Assembly: GCA_937894055.1 (NCBI GenBank)
Contig: CALDHQ010000368.1
Span: forward strand, 1-7,144
Length of the DNA: 7,144 nt
Origin: an uncultured Polymorphobacter sp.
GTDB taxonomy: Bacteria; Pseudomonadota; Alphaproteobacteria; Sphingomonadales; Sphingomonadaceae
Direction of reading: 5' to 3'
A model generated the notes under the pieces. The model was not told where the DNA came from and made no database searches. It was given only the letters and a program-made list of their open reading frames with translations. Position 1 is the first letter of the stretch. Every line of letters starts with the position of its first letter. Shown one piece after another: positions 1 through 5,704 of the stretch. The translations under genes and the position numbers were made by a program.

Positions 1-210
1 AGTTCTGCCGGTACAACTTCATTGTTCCCAATGTACTTCGGTGACTTCTCACGCGGCCACACAATCGTGGATCGTTTGAGCATGGTCCTGCGTCGCTACG
101 AACAAACGCAACCAGGCTTTATCACATTCTTCGGTGAGAAACGCCTCTGCTCAAGCGTGGTCGATCCCAACGCAATCATCCGCTATCGCTCCACAGCGAC
201 AGGCGCTTAA
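1..210 (+). CDS. HK97-family phage major capsid protein, C-terminal fragment
   Basis: The frame is open from the first base of the window and ends at a TAA at 208-210, giving the last 69 residues of a protein whose start lies outside. The segment FGDFSRGHTIVDRLSM, followed by a short loop, then FITFFGEKR and a final SSVVDPNAI strand, matches the usual end of HK97-fold major capsid proteins (FGDF.rGy.IvDR...v.f...kRvgg.vv.peAi). In the family this is the end of the axial domain and final strand of the capsid shell subunit. It is the first of three phage genes on this strand and is followed by a stable hairpin, as is common after highly expressed capsid genes. Composition is near 52% GC, lower than the bacterial genes to the right. 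Only the tail of the protein is visible, so the type of phage cannot be decided from it alone. Confidence 0.8.
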   Translation, partial: SSAGTTSLFPMYFGDFSRGHTIVDRLSMVLRRYEQTQPGFITFFGEKRLCSSVVDPNAIIRYRSTATGA

Positions 211-227
211 TTAGCAAAAAGAATGAT

Positions 228-245
228 GGGGGGCTTCGGCTCCCC
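228..245 (+). terminator. UUCG-tetraloop hairpin after the capsid gene
   Basis: A 7-bp stem (GGGGGGC at 228-234 with GCTCCCC at 239-245, one G-U pair) closes a TTCG loop in the extra-stable C(UUCG)G context. It lies 17 bases after the capsid stop codon and before the next start at 277. The following bases (GTCTCTCC) are pyrimidine-rich but hold no real T-run, so it may be a weak terminator or an mRNA 3'-end stabiliser instead of a full intrinsic terminator. Confidence 0.55.
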
Positions 246-276
246 GTCTCTCCACTAACCCGAACCCAGGTGTTCC

Positions 277-753
277 ATGGCTGAAGCCACAATCATCGCC
301 GCCGCTCCTGTAGAACCGCCCAAGCCGCGTCCCAAGATGCTGGCCGAAAGCAAGTTCGCGCTCGCCTCCTATTCGACCAACCGTTGGTCTGTGACGCTGG
401 AATTTGGCGTCCCGTATGACCGGGTTTTCGAACCTGACTTCTGGTCGAACGTCGCGCGCAAGATGCGGATTGGGGATATTGTCGAACTGCACGCCGAGGA
501 CACGTCATTCTTCGCGGAACTGTATGTCGTTGCGGCCCATCGGCTGGCGGCAAAGGTTGTCGAACTGCGCCGCTTTGACCTGGCTCCTGCGGTTCAAGTC
601 GCTACGGACCCCTCGCCCCTGACGGTGAAGTTCCGTGGGCCTCATGCGCGCTATTGCCTGATGCGTGGCGAGAACGTTGTGCAGTCGGGCTATCAGACCG
701 CCGAGGAAGCCGAACTGGCCAAGGCGCAGCACTCCAAGGCTTTTGCTGCGTAA
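277..753 (+). CDS. Hypothetical phage structural-region protein, 158 aa
   Basis: I do not recognise this family. The ATG at 277 has a short AGG six bases upstream (268-270), and the gene ends at a TAA (751-753) that overlaps the ribosome-binding site of the next gene. The protein starts with a flexible Ala/Pro/Lys-rich stretch (about residues 1-20, with PVEPPKPRPK), followed by alternating hydrophobic segments that look beta-rich (residues ~24-105), with no signal peptide or membrane segment. The last ~45 residues form a compact unit: a strand with R.C..RG..VVQSGY, then a helix TAEEAELAKAQHSKAF. It sits between the capsid and a tail adaptor gene, a place where phages often encode head-decoration, head-completion or small virion proteins. 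That role is inferred from position only. Confidence 0.7.
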   Translation: MAEATIIAAAPVEPPKPRPKMLAESKFALASYSTNRWSVTLEFGVPYDRVFEPDFWSNVARKMRIGDIVELHAEDTSFFAELYVVAAHRLAAKVVELRRFDLAPAVQVATDPSPLTVKFRGPHARYCLMRGENVVQSGYQTAEEAELAKAQHSKAFAA

Positions 754-765
754 GGATCGCGCGCC

Positions 766-912
766 ATGGCATCGAAGTTGTCCATCTACAACGGCGCTCT
801 CAGGGCGCTTGGCGAGCGTCGTCTGGCTTCATTGTCAGAGGATCGTGCGTCCAGGCGTGAACCTGATGCAGATTGGCATAGCCGCCGCTGGCGAACGCGC
901 GCAGCAGGTTGA
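766..912 (+). CDS. Truncated T7 gp11-like tail tubular protein A (tail adaptor), N-terminus only
   Basis: An ATG at 766 follows a good AAGGA ribosome-binding site (752-756). The first ~31 residues, [19 protein letters not shown] then [12 protein letters not shown], are the hallmark opening of phage T7 gp11-type tail tubular/adaptor proteins (LsiYN.AL..[17 protein letters not shown]..d..w). These form the ring joining the portal to the tail nozzle and are normally ~180-210 residues long. Here family resemblance stops around codon 31 (base ~858). The frame then runs antisense into DAHP synthase sequence and ends at a TGA at 910-912 after 48 codons, so residues after about 31-37 are not phage protein. 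The gene is cut at the junction. The N-terminal identification is strong; the annotated end is only the first stop codon after the break. Confidence 0.75.
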   Translation: MASKLSIYNGALRALGERRLASLSEDRASRREPDADWHSRRWRTRAAG

Positions 913-1411
913 GCGTCGCGGCCGACTGCATATAGCCGGTACGCATGCGTTCGGGGTCGGGCTCGCGCGCTTCGGGCGTGAAGGCAATGTCGTTTACATT
1001 GTCACCGCGGTAGCTCGGCAGCGAGACGCCGTTCTGTTCCTCGAAGTCACCCGAGCGCGGCTTGGCGAACTGGCCTGCCATGCGGCCGACCTTGACCACC
1101 GGCAGCTTCGACGCGAACGTCAGCACGACCGCCATCTGCAGCAGCACGCGGAAGGTGTCGCGGATGTTGTTGGGGTGGAAGTCAGCGAAGCTTTCGGCGC
1201 AGTCACCGCCCTGGAGCAGGAACGCCTTGCCCGCCGCGACTTGCGCCAGGCTGGCGGTCAGGTCACGTGCCTCGCCGGCAAAGACCAGCGGCGGATAGCT
1301 CTGCAGCTCGGCCTCGACCTTCGCGAGCGCGGCCTGATCGGCATAGACGGGGAGCTGGCGCGCGGTATGCGTGCGCCATGAGGCGGGGGTCCAGTTGGTT
1401 TCGGTGTTCAT
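800..1411 (-). CDS. Class II DAHP synthase, truncated to its N-terminal ~188 residues
   Basis: The intact enzyme (3-deoxy-7-phosphoheptulonate synthase) condenses phosphoenolpyruvate and erythrose 4-phosphate in the first step of the shikimate pathway. The start (ATG at 1411) gives NWTPASW at residues 6-12, then [59 protein letters not shown] and [13 protein letters not shown], all typical of class II (plant/microbial) enzymes. Cys71 in GGDC is the metal-binding cysteine, but the other metal ligands (a His, a Glu and an Asp) lie in the C-terminal half, which is missing. After residue 188 (base 848) the frame reads 15 foreign codons antisense to the phage gene and stops at 800-802. The class II family is usually ~450-460 residues, so this fragment should be inactive. 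I see no clear ribosome-binding site before the ATG. It is the last gene of the - strand series, 214 bases after glutathione reductase. Confidence 0.85.
   Translation of the reverse strand: MNTETNWTPASWRTHTARQLPVYADQAALAKVEAELQSYPPLVFAGEARDLTASLAQVAAGKAFLLQGGDCAESFADFHPNNIRDTFRVLLQMAVVLTFASKLPVVKVGRMAGQFAKPRSGDFEEQNGVSLPSYRGDNVNDIAFTPEAREPDPERMRTGYMQSAATLNLLRAFASGGYANLHQVHAWTHDPLTMKPDDARQAP
847..859. other. Phage/chromosome junction with ~12 bases compatible with both sides
   Basis: To the left, the + strand codons at 844-858 read R-A-S-R-R, which fits gp11-type proteins. To the right, the - strand codons from 859 down to 848 read H-A-W-T, which fits class II DAHP synthases (HQVH.WT). Past 847 the - strand frame becomes [10 protein letters not shown], unrelated to DAHP synthase, and past ~858 the + strand frame leaves the gp11 pattern. 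The crossover therefore lies within or at the edge of this short stretch. No integrase, inverted repeats or insertion-sequence ends are visible beside it. The boundary is set from remembered family patterns, so it could be off by several bases. Confidence 0.65.
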
Positions 1412-1583
1412 GCGGCGGGCTTTTGCGCTTTCTGGCGGCGAGATTCAAGCGTCAGCCATACCCTAGGCGTCAGAGGGCGCGGGAAGCCGGGGTTGGAGGG
1501 GGTTGCAACCGCCGGATGGGCTCAATATCCGGTAGCAGCAACGCTTACCGCAATGCCCTCCGAGGGTTGATGTAACAGCGACG

Positions 1584-1624
1584 CAATCGCACAAATGTGC
1601 ATATTTTGACATTTGCGGCGATTG
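1584..1624 (-). terminator. Long A/T-rich stem-loop directly after the glutathione reductase stop
   Basis: The arms at 1584-1598 and 1609-1624 pair over 15 bp with one bulged base and one G-U pair, around a 10-base loop. The hairpin starts two bases beyond the TGA of the glutathione reductase gene (1626-1628) and is markedly richer in A/T than its surroundings. On the - strand no T-run follows it, so it is not a textbook intrinsic terminator. It most likely marks the 3' end of that transcript or protects it, which would leave the DAHP synthase gene with its own promoter in the 1412-1583 gap. Confidence 0.5.
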
Positions 1625-1625
1625 T

Positions 1626-2969
1626 TCAGCGCATCAGTACGAGTTCCTCGCTCATCGTCGGGTGCAGCGCCATTGTCTCGTCGAACTGCGCCTTAGTCAG
1701 CCGCGCCTTGACGGCAATCGCCAGTGCCTGAAGGATTTCGGGGGCGTCGGGGCCGATCATATGTGCGCCGACGACGACATCGGTGGCGACATCGACGACG
1801 AGCTTGTAGAGCGCGCGCTCGTTGCGGCCGGCGAGCACGTTGCGCATCGGCCGGAAATCAGCGGTGAAAGCGCGGACATCAGCGTATTTTTCACGCGCCT
1901 CGGCTTCGGTCAGGCCAACGCTGGCGAGCGGCGGGTTCGAGAAGACGGCAGATGCCACGCAGCTGTGATCGACGCGCCAGTGCTTGTCGCCGAACAGCTT
2001 GTCGGCCAGCGCATGGCCTTCGCGGATCGCGACGGGCGTGAGCTGGATACGGTCGGTGACATCGCCGACGGCGTGGACCGACGGGATGTTGGTGTGGCTG
2101 TCGGCATCGACGGCAATGGCGCCGCTGGCGTTGAGCGCCACGCCGGCAGCTTCAAGGCCGAGGCCTTCGATATTGGGGACACGGCCAACGGCCCAAAGCA
2201 GCACGTCGGTATCAAGGGTTGAGCCGTCCTTGAAATGAATGCGCAAGCTCGAATCCGGCAGTTTTTCAATGCGTTCAAAGGCGGTGTTGAACCGGAACGC
2301 GATGCCCTTGACGGTCGAGATTTCAAGCAGGCGTTCGCGTAATGCCGGCTCCCAGTTGCGCAAGATGGTGTCGCCGCGATTGACCAGCGTCACGTGCGTG
2401 CCGAATTCGTGGAAGATGCCGGCGAATTCATTGGCGATATAACCGCCGCCGGCGATGACCATGCGCCCCGGCAGTGCATCGAGATGGAAGATTTCGTTCG
2501 AGGTGATGCCGTGCTCGGCGCCGGGTACGTCGGGGATCAGCGGCCGGCCGCCTGTCGACACGAGGATGTGGCGCGCGCTGACGGTGCGGCCGCCAACGCT
2601 GACGTGGTGCGGGTCGGTGAGAACTGCCCGGTCGAGCAGTTGGTCGACTTTATGGTTGGTCAGCGTGGCGGTGTAGAGGCCGTTTAGGCGGTCGACATCC
2701 GCGAGCACATTGTCGCGCAGCGTGTGCCAGTCAAAGCGGTGTTCGCCGAGTGTCCAGCCGAAGCGGCGGGCGTCATCAAGGTCTTCGGCAAAATGCGCGC
2801 CATAGACGAGCAGTTTCTTGGGCACGCAGCCGCGAATGACGCAGGTGCCGCCGATGCGAAACTCCTCGGCCACCGCAACACGCGCGCCGTAGCTGGCGGC
2901 GATGCGCGCCGAGCGGACGCCGCCCGAACCGGCGCCAATAACGAAATAATCATAGTCGTACTGCGTCAT
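1626..2969 (-). CDS. gor: Glutathione-disulfide reductase (NADPH)
   Basis: This cytoplasmic FAD enzyme reduces glutathione disulfide to two glutathiones with NADPH. The 447-residue product is near the usual ~450. In order: an FAD dinucleotide fold with GAGSGG (residues 12-17); the redox-active disulfide GGTCVIRGCVPKK with Cys43 and Cys48, in the form typical of plant and alphaproteobacterial enzymes; an NADPH fold with GGGYIA (174-179) followed by Arg198 and Arg204, which fit recognition of the 2'-phosphate of NADPH; a second FAD contact AVGDVT (~300-305); and the dimerisation domain ending in HPTMSEE with catalytic His436 and Glu441. I chose the ATG at 2969 because the protein then begins just before the first strand; a TTG at 3002 would only add 11 unconserved residues. 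The GFA-family gene ends 60 bases upstream, so the two are probably co-transcribed. All key residues are present. Confidence 0.95.
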   Translation of the reverse strand: MTQYDYDYFVIGAGSGGVRSARIAASYGARVAVAEEFRIGGTCVIRGCVPKKLLVYGAHFAEDLDDARRFGWTLGEHRFDWHTLRDNVLADVDRLNGLYTATLTNHKVDQLLDRAVLTDPHHVSVGGRTVSARHILVSTGGRPLIPDVPGAEHGITSNEIFHLDALPGRMVIAGGGYIANEFAGIFHEFGTHVTLVNRGDTILRNWEPALRERLLEISTVKGIAFRFNTAFERIEKLPDSSLRIHFKDGSTLDTDVLLWAVGRVPNIEGLGLEAAGVALNASGAIAVDADSHTNIPSVHAVGDVTDRIQLTPVAIREGHALADKLFGDKHWRVDHSCVASAVFSNPPLASVGLTEAEAREKYADVRAFTADFRPMRNVLAGRNERALYKLVVDVATDVVVGAHMIGPDAPEILQALAIAVKARLTKAQFDETMALHPTMSEELVLMR

Positions 2970-3029
2970 GCTGCGACTTTCGGGTGCGCCCGGCGGCGAC
3001 AAGGGGCGGGGACTCGGGTCAATGGGTGG

Positions 3030-3413
3030 TCAATCGAGCGTAGCACGCGCGGCTTCCCAGTTGGCGCCATCGAACGGCACAACCGTCGCGCTGACGCCGG
3101 CGCTGCTGTCGAGGGCGCGCCAGTTGACGCTGTAGCCATCGGGGTGCGAGCGCGGCACGTAAAAGCTCTTGATACCGCAGGTGCGGCAGAACAGGTGGCG
3201 CGCGGTACCGGTGTTGAAGCGGTATTCGCTGAGTTGGTCGGCACCGCGTTCAAGCTCGAAGGCATCGGCCTTCACAATCAGATGCAGATAGCCGGCCATC
3301 GCGCAAAGCGAGCAATTGCAGTCGGTTATCTTGACCTGCTGCGGCACGGTCACGTTGAAACGAACTGCGCCGCAGTGACAGCCGCCGTTGAGCGTGATGG
3401 TTTCAATACCCAT
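3030..3413 (-). CDS. GFA / CENP-V family zinc-binding protein (glutathione-dependent formaldehyde-activating enzyme-like)
   Basis: This 127-residue protein shows the cysteine pattern of the GFA domain: GGCHCGAVRF (Cys12, Cys14), DCNCSLC (Cys32, Cys34, Cys37) and FCRTCGIKSF (Cys76, Cys79), which bind two zinc ions in the family. The founding member was reported to help form S-hydroxymethylglutathione from formaldehyde, but most relatives have no proven reaction, so only the fold is claimed. The ATG at 3413 is preceded by AAGATGG at a plausible distance and starts just before the first strand (ITLNGGCHCG); a TTG at 3446 would add 11 unconserved residues. It lies between the CinA-type gene (57-base gap) and glutathione reductase (60-base gap) on the same strand. 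Its neighbour makes a glutathione-linked role plausible but does not prove it. Confidence 0.85.
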   Translation of the reverse strand: MGIETITLNGGCHCGAVRFNVTVPQQVKITDCNCSLCAMAGYLHLIVKADAFELERGADQLSEYRFNTGTARHLFCRTCGIKSFYVPRSHPDGYSVNWRALDSSAGVSATVVPFDGANWEAARATLD

Positions 3414-3470
3414 GCCATCTTGTAACGTGCTGCGACGCTGACGCAAACGGCATTGCGCCGGATGGGCGGC

Positions 3471-3965
3471 TCAGGCCGGCAGCAGCAGTTCGAGTGCGAC
3501 GAGCATCGCCTGGCGGCGGATTTCGCTGCGGCCGAGGTCGCCGAAGCATTTGGTGTCGGCAACGACGTGATCGGGGTCTTCACCCCGCCGCGCCCGTGCG
3601 AACACGACCATGCCGACAGGTTTGAGTTCGGAGCCGCCATCGGGGCCGGCGATACCGGTAATCGCGACCGCAACATCGGCGTTGCTGTGTTTGAGTGCGC
3701 CTTGCGCCATCGCCCAAGCGACTGCGATCGATACGGCGCCAAAGGTTTCGAGGATTTCGAGATTGACCCCGAGACTTTCGAGCTTGGCCTCGTTCGAATA
3801 GGTAACGAAACCGCGTTCGAACACTTCGGACGCCCCCGGCACCTCGGTCAGTGCGCCCGCGACCAGTCCGCCGGTGCACGATTCAGCGGTTACCACCGTC
3901 AAGCCGCTGGCGCGGTTGGCGTGGATGACGCGTTCGGCCAGGTTCATGGTTTCTTCGTCGAACAT
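3471..3965 (-). CDS. pncC: CinA C-terminal-type nicotinamide-nucleotide amidase
   Basis: This enzyme deamidates nicotinamide mononucleotide to nicotinic acid mononucleotide, recycling NMN (for example from NAD-dependent DNA ligase) in the cytoplasm. The 164-residue product is a stand-alone CinA C-terminal domain; the N-terminal MoCF-like domain of full-length CinA is absent, as is usual in alphaproteobacteria. Diagnostic motifs are TAESCTGGLVAGALTEVPGAS (residues ~24-44, with the active-site Ser/Cys region), RGFVTYSNEAK, and TGIAGPDGGSELKPVG (~103-118). The ATG at 3965 has a strong AGAGGGA ribosome-binding site a few bases upstream, so it is preferred over the in-frame ATG at 3947. It follows ispDF by 48 bases, an arrangement I recall as common in this class of bacteria, and probably shares its transcript. 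It is often annotated as a competence/damage-inducible protein, a name that overstates what this domain does. Confidence 0.92.
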   Translation of the reverse strand: MFDEETMNLAERVIHANRASGLTVVTAESCTGGLVAGALTEVPGASEVFERGFVTYSNEAKLESLGVNLEILETFGAVSIAVAWAMAQGALKHSNADVAVAITGIAGPDGGSELKPVGMVVFARARRGEDPDHVVADTKCFGDLGRSEIRRQAMLVALELLLPA

Positions 3966-4013
3966 CTGTCCCTCTTTGGGTTCGTCGCGCGGCAGAGTTT
4001 ACGCTCGAGTCGC

Positions 4014-5198
4014 CTACGGCGCGAGCCTTACGCTTGCGAGCGCCTGCGCGGCAATGCCTTCACGCCGGCCGGTAAAGCCCAGCCCTTCGGTTGTTGTCGC
4101 CTTGACGCTGACATTGGCGACGGCGATTTCGAGAAGCGCGGCGATGCGCGCCCGGATGGTTTCGCGGTGCGGGCCGACCTTGGGCGCCTCCGCCATGATC
4201 GTCAGGTCGACGTGATCGATGATGCCGCCGGCGTCGCGCACCAGGTCGCGCGCGTGCAAGAGGAAGCGGTCCGATGCAGCGCCCTTCCACTGCGGATCGC
4301 TGGGCGGGAAATGGCTGCCAATATCACCTGCACCAATCGTGCCGAGCAGGGCATCGGTCAGTGCATGGAGCGCGACATCGGCATCGCTGTGGCCGACAAG
4401 TCCTTGCGAATAGGCGATTTTGATACCGCCGAGCCAAAGATGGTCGCCCGGCCCGAAGCGGTGGACGTCAAAGCCGCTGGCGGTGCGGCTGATGTATAAC
4501 GGCGCGGCATCGGCGGCGGGCAGCGTGCGTGCCGCCAGCACGGCTTCGGCACGGCGAAAATCTTCGGCGACTGTCAACTTGAAGGCGCGCTCGTCACCGT
4601 CAACGATGGCCACTTCAAGTCCGGCCGCGCGTGCCACTTCGACATCGTCAGTGGCGTCGGCCGCGGCGTTGCGATGCGCCGCCAGAATGGCATCGAATGC
4701 GAAGCCCTGTGGCGTTTGGACGCGCCACAGCCCGGTACGATCGACACTGGCTTCAACTCGCCCGTCGGCGCCGCGGCGCAGGCTATCGACCACGGCCAGC
4801 GCCGGAGTCGCGCCCGGTTGCGTGGCCAATGCCGCGAGGAGGCGGTCGACCATCGCCTGCGGCACGAATGGCCGCGCCGCATCGTGAATAAGCACGATCT
4901 TCGCCCCACCATCGCTGGCAATGGCTTCAAGCCCGGCACGCACCGAGGCTTGCCGCGTCGCGCCGCCGTGAACCGGTGGCGGCAGGTCAAGCCCGGCGAC
5001 TGCCGCCGCATAGGCTTCGGCGTCATCGGGATGGATAACGACGCGCACGGCATCGATGCGCGGGTGGTTTTGCAGCGCCTCGACAGCGTGGCGCAGCACA
5101 GTCTGGCCGCCCAACGGCCGATATTGTTTGGGACCACCGGCGCCGGCGCGGAAACCCCGGCCAGCGGCCACGATCAGGACTTGAACGGGTGCGTGCAT
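4014..5198 (-). CDS. ispDF: Bifunctional IspD/IspF enzyme of the MEP isoprenoid pathway
   Basis: One 394-residue protein carries two steps of the non-mevalonate isoprenoid pathway: CTP-dependent activation of methylerythritol 4-phosphate (IspD) and cyclisation to MEcPP (IspF). The IspD half (~5-225) has the nucleotide-binding AAGRGFRAG...PKQY (11-26), IHDAARPFVP (104-113) and DATDDVEVA (181-189). After a short linker, the IspF half (~236-394) has the zinc ligands of FDVHRFG (Asp244, His246) and His278 in SDADVALHALTDALLG, the AGDIGSHFPPSD loop (290-301) and TTTEGLGFTGRREGIAAQA (368-386). Both sites look intact. The ATG at 5198 has TAAGG about seven bases upstream. The fusion is well known in alphaproteobacteria, with the intervening IspE step encoded elsewhere. 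The gene opens 66 bases after the lipoprotein gene and is followed closely by pncC. Confidence 0.96.
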   Translation of the reverse strand: MHAPVQVLIVAAGRGFRAGAGGPKQYRPLGGQTVLRHAVEALQNHPRIDAVRVVIHPDDAEAYAAAVAGLDLPPPVHGGATRQASVRAGLEAIASDGGAKIVLIHDAARPFVPQAMVDRLLAALATQPGATPALAVVDSLRRGADGRVEASVDRTGLWRVQTPQGFAFDAILAAHRNAAADATDDVEVARAAGLEVAIVDGDERAFKLTVAEDFRRAEAVLAARTLPAADAAPLYISRTASGFDVHRFGPGDHLWLGGIKIAYSQGLVGHSDADVALHALTDALLGTIGAGDIGSHFPPSDPQWKGAASDRFLLHARDLVRDAGGIIDHVDLTIMAEAPKVGPHRETIRARIAALLEIAVANVSVKATTTEGLGFTGRREGIAAQALASVRLAP

Positions 5199-5264
5199 CG
5201 CGGCTGCCTTAGCTTGATCTGACCCGAGCGGGAAGGGGGCAGCCCATGTCGCGGGGCAACTGCG

Positions 5265-5642
5265 CTAGCGGCAACGCTTGAGCCGGGTCGTCTTGCCGTC
5301 TTTGGCAACCATGACCAGCCGGTCATTGGCCGGGAAACTGATCTGCTGGCGCTGGTCCTGCGGGTTCGCGACGGTGATTGTCTGGCCATTGTCGTTTTCG
5401 ACGCTGGTCGTCATGATCGTCAGCGTCGTACCGTCGAGGCGCCAGTTCCCGCCAGTGCGATACGCCGACCATTTGCCGTTGCTGTCGAACGCCAGCGCGT
5501 TGTCGCCCTGGCATTGATCGGCCTCAAGACCCCAGGTGCCGATCAGCGGCGATGGCGGCGGTGCCTGCGGCGGCGCAACCGGGCCCGTGGTATGACAGGC
5601 CGAAACGGTCAGCAGCAGCAAGGTTCCCGCAAGGCGTCGCAT
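5265..5642 (-). CDS. Small putative lipoprotein with a beta-rich domain, function unknown
   Basis: From the ATG at 5642 the 125-residue product begins MRRLAGTLLLLTVSAC: two arginines, a short hydrophobic core and a lipobox (VSAC) with Cys16 as the expected lipidated residue. This is why I chose that start over ATG 5693 or a TTG at 5732, which would bury the signal. A Pro-rich tether follows (residues ~20-32, APPQAPPPSP). The rest, from LIGTWGLEADQC, is a small domain of alternating strands (ALAFDSNGKWSAY, NWRLDGTTLTIMT, RLVMVAKDG) ending in LKRCR, with two further cysteines that could pair in the periplasm. The GTW...C...F...G.W.....W.l.g..L pattern recalls small lipocalin- or META-like periplasmic domains, but I cannot assign a family. 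It begins 62 bases after the amylase stop, so it may be on the same transcript. Confidence 0.75.
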   Translation of the reverse strand: MRRLAGTLLLLTVSACHTTGPVAPPQAPPPSPLIGTWGLEADQCQGDNALAFDSNGKWSAYRTGGNWRLDGTTLTIMTTSVENDNGQTITVANPQDQRQQISFPANDRLVMVAKDGKTTRLKRCR

Positions 5643-5704
5643 CGGCGAACGATGCTGGAAGCGCGCGGCGAATGCAATATCGACAACGCGCATGTCCCGA
5701 CGCA

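Noticed and set aside
847..859. Prophage attachment site in the DAHP synthase gene
   Set aside because: There is no integrase, no second att copy in the window, and the phage side is the middle of a structural gene, not a prophage end. I keep it only as a junction of unknown cause.
665..1381. A 238-codon + strand open frame crossing the junction
   Set aside because: It is in a different frame from the phage adaptor and mostly antisense to DAHP synthase. Its protein is Arg/Ala/Gln-rich with no family features, as expected of a shadow frame in GC-rich DNA.
1501..1532. Palindrome GGTTGCAACC (1501-1510) and a 6-bp inverted repeat (1512-1532) in the gap before DAHP synthase
   Set aside because: A 10-base palindrome is expected about once per kilobase by chance and the second stem is short, so neither can be called an operator or attenuator without comparison.
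2970..3002. Longer gor start at TTG 3002
   Set aside because: It adds 11 unconserved residues (MSPPGAPESRS). The ATG at 2969 gives the normal family start.
2724..3425. A 233-codon + strand open frame opposite gor and the GFA gene
   Set aside because: It is antisense to well-supported genes and explained by high GC content.
3453..4499. A 348-codon + strand open frame opposite pncC and ispDF
   Set aside because: It lies antisense to two genes with fully conserved motifs. Its product is low-complexity and without recognisable domains.
4014..5198. The ispD-ispF fusion as a novelty
   Set aside because: Bifunctional IspDF is well known in alphaproteobacteria.
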